From NCBI GenBank assembly GCA_003476595.1, contig DMTU01000276.1, positions 1,193 through 9,876 on the forward strand: 8,684 bases of DNA, read 5' to 3'. Position numbers and translations under genes: made by a program. The notes under the pieces are model-generated. The model was not told the DNA's origin. It did not search any database and saw only the letters and a list, made by a program, of their open reading frames with translations. Positions within the stretch are counted from its first letter, which is position 1, and the number at the start of each line of letters is the position of its first letter. This DNA is from Acidimicrobiaceae bacterium (GTDB taxonomy: Bacteria; Actinomycetota; Acidimicrobiia; Acidimicrobiales; Salinilacustritrichaceae). This document shows, in pieces, positions 5,998 to 8,684 of this stretch.

Positions 5998-7701
5998 GTG
6001 GCCGACGTGGAGACCCGGACCGTGCACGCGACGCTCGCCGACCACCTCAACGACCTCGTGGCCGTGTTCGACGCCGAGGGCCGCTGCCTGTTCCTCAACC
6101 GCACCGGTCGACGCCTCCTGCGCCTCGACCCGGACGCGTCCCTCGACCTCCGCCTCGAGGACCTGCCCGGCAGCGCCGACCGGGAGCGCTTCGCCAACGT
6201 CGTGTCCGCCGTGCGGGCCGGGGACACCTGGACCGGTTCGATGTCGATGGCATCGCCCATCACCGGGGAGTTCCCCACCCGCTCCACGATCTGCCCGCTG
6301 ACGCTGGACGACGGCGAGCCCGGGTTCGGCTGGGTGGCCAAGGACACGACCACCGATCGCGACGTCATCCGCAGCCTGCGCCAGCGGGCCTTCTACGACC
6401 CGCTCACCGGCCTGTCGCACCGCTCGCTCTTCCTCGACCGGCTCGACCTCCTGCTGCGCCGGGTCAGCGGCGACCCGACCCCGGTCGCGGTGCTGTTCGT
6501 GACGCCCGACCGGTTCAAGGAGAAGATCAACCGGTTCGAGCAGAGCGCGGGCGACGCCCTGCTCAAGGCCATCGCGGCCCGGTTCCCCGAGCACCTCGCC
6601 ACCGATCAGAGCGTGCATCGCTGGGGCGACGAGGACTTCGTCGTGCTCTGCGAGCGCGTGGAGGACGAGGCCGACGCCCTCGCCGTCGCCGAGGAGGTCG
6701 CTCACTGCTTCCGTGACCCCTTCACGGTCGGCGACCACGTGGTGATGCTGACGGCGTCGTGCGGCGTCGCGCTCGGCGTGCCTGGCTCGATGACCACCGA
6801 CGAGCTCATCCGCCACGCCGACGCCGCCGCCCAGCTGGCCAAGAACACGGGTGGGGGCAGCATCCGGCTCTTCGACGAGGAGCTGCGGGCTCGCGCCATG
6901 CGCCGGGCCGAGCTCGAGGACGAGCTGTGGGGCGCGGCCGGGCGCGGCGAGCTGGTGCTGCACTACCAGCCCGAGGTCCTGCTGCGAACCAACGAGATCG
7001 TCGGCGCCGAGGTCCTCCTGCGGTGGCGCCACCCCCAGTGGGGTCTGGTCGCGCCCAACGAGTTCATCCCGATCGCCGAGACCAGCAACCTGATCATCGA
7101 GATCGGTGACTGGGTCATGCGCGAGGCCTTCACCCAGTGCGCGGCGCTGCGGCACCGCCACCCCGACCGCGATGCCCTCGTCATCGCCGTCAACATCTCG
7201 GCCAAGCAGTTCGTCGCCCCCGACTTCGCCGACAAGGTGGCGACCGTGCTCGCCGACACCGGTGCCCGACCGGCCGACGTGTGCCTGGAGATCACCGAGA
7301 GCGTCCTGCTCGACGACGCCGAGGAGACCATCTCCCGCCTCGGCCAGCTCAAGGCCCTCGGGGTGCACCTCGCCATCGACGACTTCGGGACCGGCTACTC
7401 GTCGCTGTCGTACCTGCGTCGCTTCCCCGTCGACATCTTGAAGGTCGACCAGAGCTTCGTGAGCGGCCTCGGCCACGACCCGGAGGACTCCGCCATCGTC
7501 CAGGCGGTGATCCACATGGGACGGGCGCTGCGCATGACGACCCTGGCCGAGGGGGTCGAGACCGCCCACCACGTGATCGAGCTGCGGGAGCTGGACTGCG
7601 ACGTCGCCCAGGGCTTCCACTTCGCCCGGCCGATCCCCTTCGAGCAGTACGAGGCGCTGCTCGACGCCGGCGACGACTGGCTGTCCAGCTCGACCGGCTG
7701 A
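5998..7701 (+). CDS. PAS-GGDEF(degenerate)-EAL protein, predicted c-di-GMP phosphodiesterase
   Basis: The 567-residue cytoplasmic protein has a PAS sensor (about 12-125), a GGDEF domain (about 128-292) and an EAL domain (about 303-555). The GGDEF domain keeps DPLTGL (134-139) but has GDEDF (210-214) in place of GGDEF. A Thr-Pro replaces the first metal Asp before D171, and IN stands where the guanine-binding ND should be, so cyclase activity is unlikely. The EAL domain keeps its catalytic residues: E338 in EVLLRW, N399 in NISAKQF, E431 in LEITES, D461-D462 in DDFGTGYSS, K482, E518 in AEGVET and Q538. It should hydrolyse c-di-GMP, possibly tuned by the PAS and by GTP bound to the dead GGDEF. 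GTG 5998 is 5 bp after GGGGAGG; GTG 5992 is too close to it. It follows the DUF1844 gene. Confidence 0.93.
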   Translation: MADVETRTVHATLADHLNDLVAVFDAEGRCLFLNRTGRRLLRLDPDASLDLRLEDLPGSADRERFANVVSAVRAGDTWTGSMSMASPITGEFPTRSTICPLTLDDGEPGFGWVAKDTTTDRDVIRSLRQRAFYDPLTGLSHRSLFLDRLDLLLRRVSGDPTPVAVLFVTPDRFKEKINRFEQSAGDALLKAIAARFPEHLATDQSVHRWGDEDFVVLCERVEDEADALAVAEEVAHCFRDPFTVGDHVVMLTASCGVALGVPGSMTTDELIRHADAAAQLAKNTGGGSIRLFDEELRARAMRRAELEDELWGAAGRGELVLHYQPEVLLRTNEIVGAEVLLRWRHPQWGLVAPNEFIPIAETSNLIIEIGDWVMREAFTQCAALRHRHPDRDALVIAVNISAKQFVAPDFADKVATVLADTGARPADVCLEITESVLLDDAEETISRLGQLKALGVHLAIDDFGTGYSSLSYLRRFPVDILKVDQSFVSGLGHDPEDSAIVQAVIHMGRALRMTTLAEGVETAHHVIELRELDCDVAQGFHFARPIPFEQYEALLDAGDDWLSSSTG

Positions 7702-7718
7702 CAGCCGCTGGTTGGCCG

Positions 7719-7746
7719 CGAGTTGTGAGCGCCAGCGAGCAACTCG
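7719..7746. terminator. Candidate bidirectional terminator between convergent genes
   Basis: CGAGTTG (7719-7725) and CAACTCG (7740-7746) are exact reverse complements around a 14-base loop that can form two inner G-C pairs. It lies in the 46-bp gap between the GGDEF-EAL stop and the cold-shock-like gene stop. No T-run is present. Confidence 0.4.
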
Positions 7747-7767
7747 GTTAGCGAGCGGAGCGAGCGG
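7734..7767. repeat. AGCGAGC repeats at the convergent gene ends
   Basis: AGCGAGC occurs at 7734-7740, 7750-7756 and 7759-7765. The last two are an exact tandem of the 9-mer AGCGAGCGG. They overlap the stop codon of the cold-shock-like gene and encode its ARSAR tail. Confidence 0.5.
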
Positions 7768-7978
7768 CGACGTCCCACGCCTCCCAGCGGCCGAGGCGGC
7801 CGGGGATGATGCCGAAGCGCACGGGCGTGCCCACCTCGATGGTGCGGCTGCCGTCCGCGATGCCGGTGCAGTGGAAGTGGTGGACCTCGCCGCCGTCGGT
7901 CGTGATCTCGCCGAGGCCGCGGTCCTCGTCGAAGGCCGTCACCGTCCCGGTCTTGGTGCCCATCGTGCTGACCGGCAT
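7748..7978 (-). CDS. Divergent cold-shock-domain-like protein
   Basis: The 76-residue product fits the cold-shock OB fold over its length: GTVTAFDEDRGLGEI, then DGGEVHHFHC, IADGSRTIEVGTPVRF and a closing GRLGRWEAWDV. The two RNA-binding motifs are altered. RNP1, normally KGFGFI, is RGLGEI (20-25), and RNP2, normally VFVHF, is near HHFHC (33-37), so most stacking aromatics are gone and nucleic-acid binding may be weak or different. The ATG at 7978 lies 2 bp after the hisG stop; M6 (ATG 7963) is an alternative, and neither has a clear Shine-Dalgarno, which suggests translational coupling to hisG. The ARSAR C-terminus comes from a short DNA repeat. The role is unknown; I recall similar proteins in actinobacteria. 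Confidence 0.75.
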   Translation of the reverse strand: MPVSTMGTKTGTVTAFDEDRGLGEITTDGGEVHHFHCTGIADGSRTIEVGTPVRFGIIPGRLGRWEAWDVAARSAR

Positions 7979-7980
7979 GG

Positions 7981-8684
7981 CTAGTGCACGATCTTCGACA
8001 AGGGGAGCTCGAGGATGTCGCTGGCACCGGCGTCGACCAGGGCCGGGATCAGCCGGTTGATCTGGTTCTTCGGCACGACGGTCTCGACCGCGTAGCCACC
8101 GCCGCCGTACAGCTCGTTCACCGTCGGGGCCTTCATCGACGGGATGATCTCGATGACCTTGTCCAGGTCGGCGCCGCCGACGTTGAGCTTCACCAGCACC
8201 TTGCCCCGGGCTTCGAGGGACCCGTTCAGCAGCGTGAGCAGCTGGGCCATGGCGTGGGCCTTCTCGGGGTCGGCGTGGCTGGCGGGGTTGGCGAGCAGCT
8301 CGGTGTAGCTGGTGAGGATCGTGTCGACGATCTTGAGCCCGGCGGCGCGCAGGGCCCGGCCGGTCTCGGTGATGTCGACCACGCAGTCGACGATGTCGGG
8401 GACCTTGGCCTCGGTGGCGCCGTAGGACAGGCGGATGTCGGCCTCGATGCCCTTGTCGGCGAAGAACCGCTCGGTGAGGCGGGGGTACTCGCTGGAGACG
8501 CGCACGCCCTGGGGCAGGTCGGCCACCGACTGGACCGGGGAATCTTGGGGCACGGCGACCACGATGCGCACCGGGTTCGAGGTGGCCTTCGAGTACTGCA
8601 GCTGGCCGAGGCTGACCACGTCGGCGCTGGTCTCCTCGACCCAGTCACGGCCGGCGATGCCGAGGTCGAAGAGCCCCTCGGACA
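7981..8684 (-). CDS. hisG: ATP phosphoribosyltransferase, long form, 5' end outside window
   Basis: HisG joins ATP and PRPP in the first step of histidine synthesis. The 233 visible residues run from EGLFDLGIAGRDWVEE through VRIVVAVPQDSPV and the PRPP-binding segment VDCVVDITETGRALRAAGL. They end in a C-terminal ACT-like regulatory domain (GGADLDKVIEIIPSMKAPTV, then GGGGYAVETVVPKNQ and GASDILELPLSKIVH). That domain marks the long, hexameric form, which is inhibited by histidine and does not need HisZ. About 50 N-terminal residues lie past the right edge; the internal GTG at 8619 is not the true start. It is followed after 2 bp by the cold-shock-like gene. No other his gene is visible. Confidence 0.96.
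   Translation of the reverse strand, partial: SEGLFDLGIAGRDWVEETSADVVSLGQLQYSKATSNPVRIVVAVPQDSPVQSVADLPQGVRVSSEYPRLTERFFADKGIEADIRLSYGATEAKVPDIVDCVVDITETGRALRAAGLKIVDTILTSYTELLANPASHADPEKAHAMAQLLTLLNGSLEARGKVLVKLNVGGADLDKVIEIIPSMKAPTVNELYGGGGYAVETVVPKNQINRLIPALVDAGASDILELPLSKIVH

Noticed and set aside
5734..7620. Minus-strand open frame of 628 codons opposite the GGDEF-EAL gene
   Set aside because: It is the antisense of a gene with clear PAS, GGDEF and EAL motifs.

Overview
The window comes from a high-GC Actinomycetota chromosome. Nearly all reading frames are open, coding thirds are G/C-rich, and the genes are tightly packed. A DUF1844 protein starting MSSLWTPGGE and a cold-shock-like protein starting with a GTVTAFDEDRGLG-type segment make an Acidimicrobiia-like lineage the best guess; this is an inference from family resemblance, not a proven placement. 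No phage, insertion sequence, CRISPR, tRNA or rRNA gene was seen.

Layout. (a) 1-1027, + strand: the 3' part of a DUF222/HNH (13E12-type) nuclease gene whose frame is cut by a TAG at 29-31, so probably a pseudogene. A perfect 14-bp hairpin follows. (b) 1164-2105, +: one protein fusing a HIT (histidine triad) domain to a VOC/glyoxalase-like domain. (c) 2111-5186, - strand: a compact cluster read infC, rpmI, rplT, a TrmH/SpoU-type RNA methyltransferase, then a soluble PAS histidine kinase. The kinase start overlaps the methyltransferase stop (GTGA). infC appears to start at a rare ATA codon, and its leader carries a C(UUCG)G hairpin that competes with a 10-bp long-range helix near the Shine-Dalgarno site. 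(d) 5187-5524: a 338-bp divergent control region. (e) 5525-7701, +: a DUF1844 protein and a PAS-GGDEF-EAL protein whose GGDEF site is degenerate while its EAL site looks intact. (f) 7748-8684, -: hisG (cut by the right edge) followed after 2 bp by a small divergent cold-shock-like protein.

How it fits together. The core is the translation cluster for IF-3, L35 and L20, with an rRNA/tRNA-modification enzyme and a signalling kinase added to the same apparent transcript. The divergent pair probably shares the 5187-5524 control region and ends in a predicted c-di-GMP phosphodiesterase. hisG encodes the long, histidine-inhibited form of the first enzyme of histidine synthesis. Most of the window is ordinary core genome. 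The most notable points are the infC leader and start codon, the HIT-VOC fusion, the coupled kinase and the half-dead GGDEF-EAL protein.
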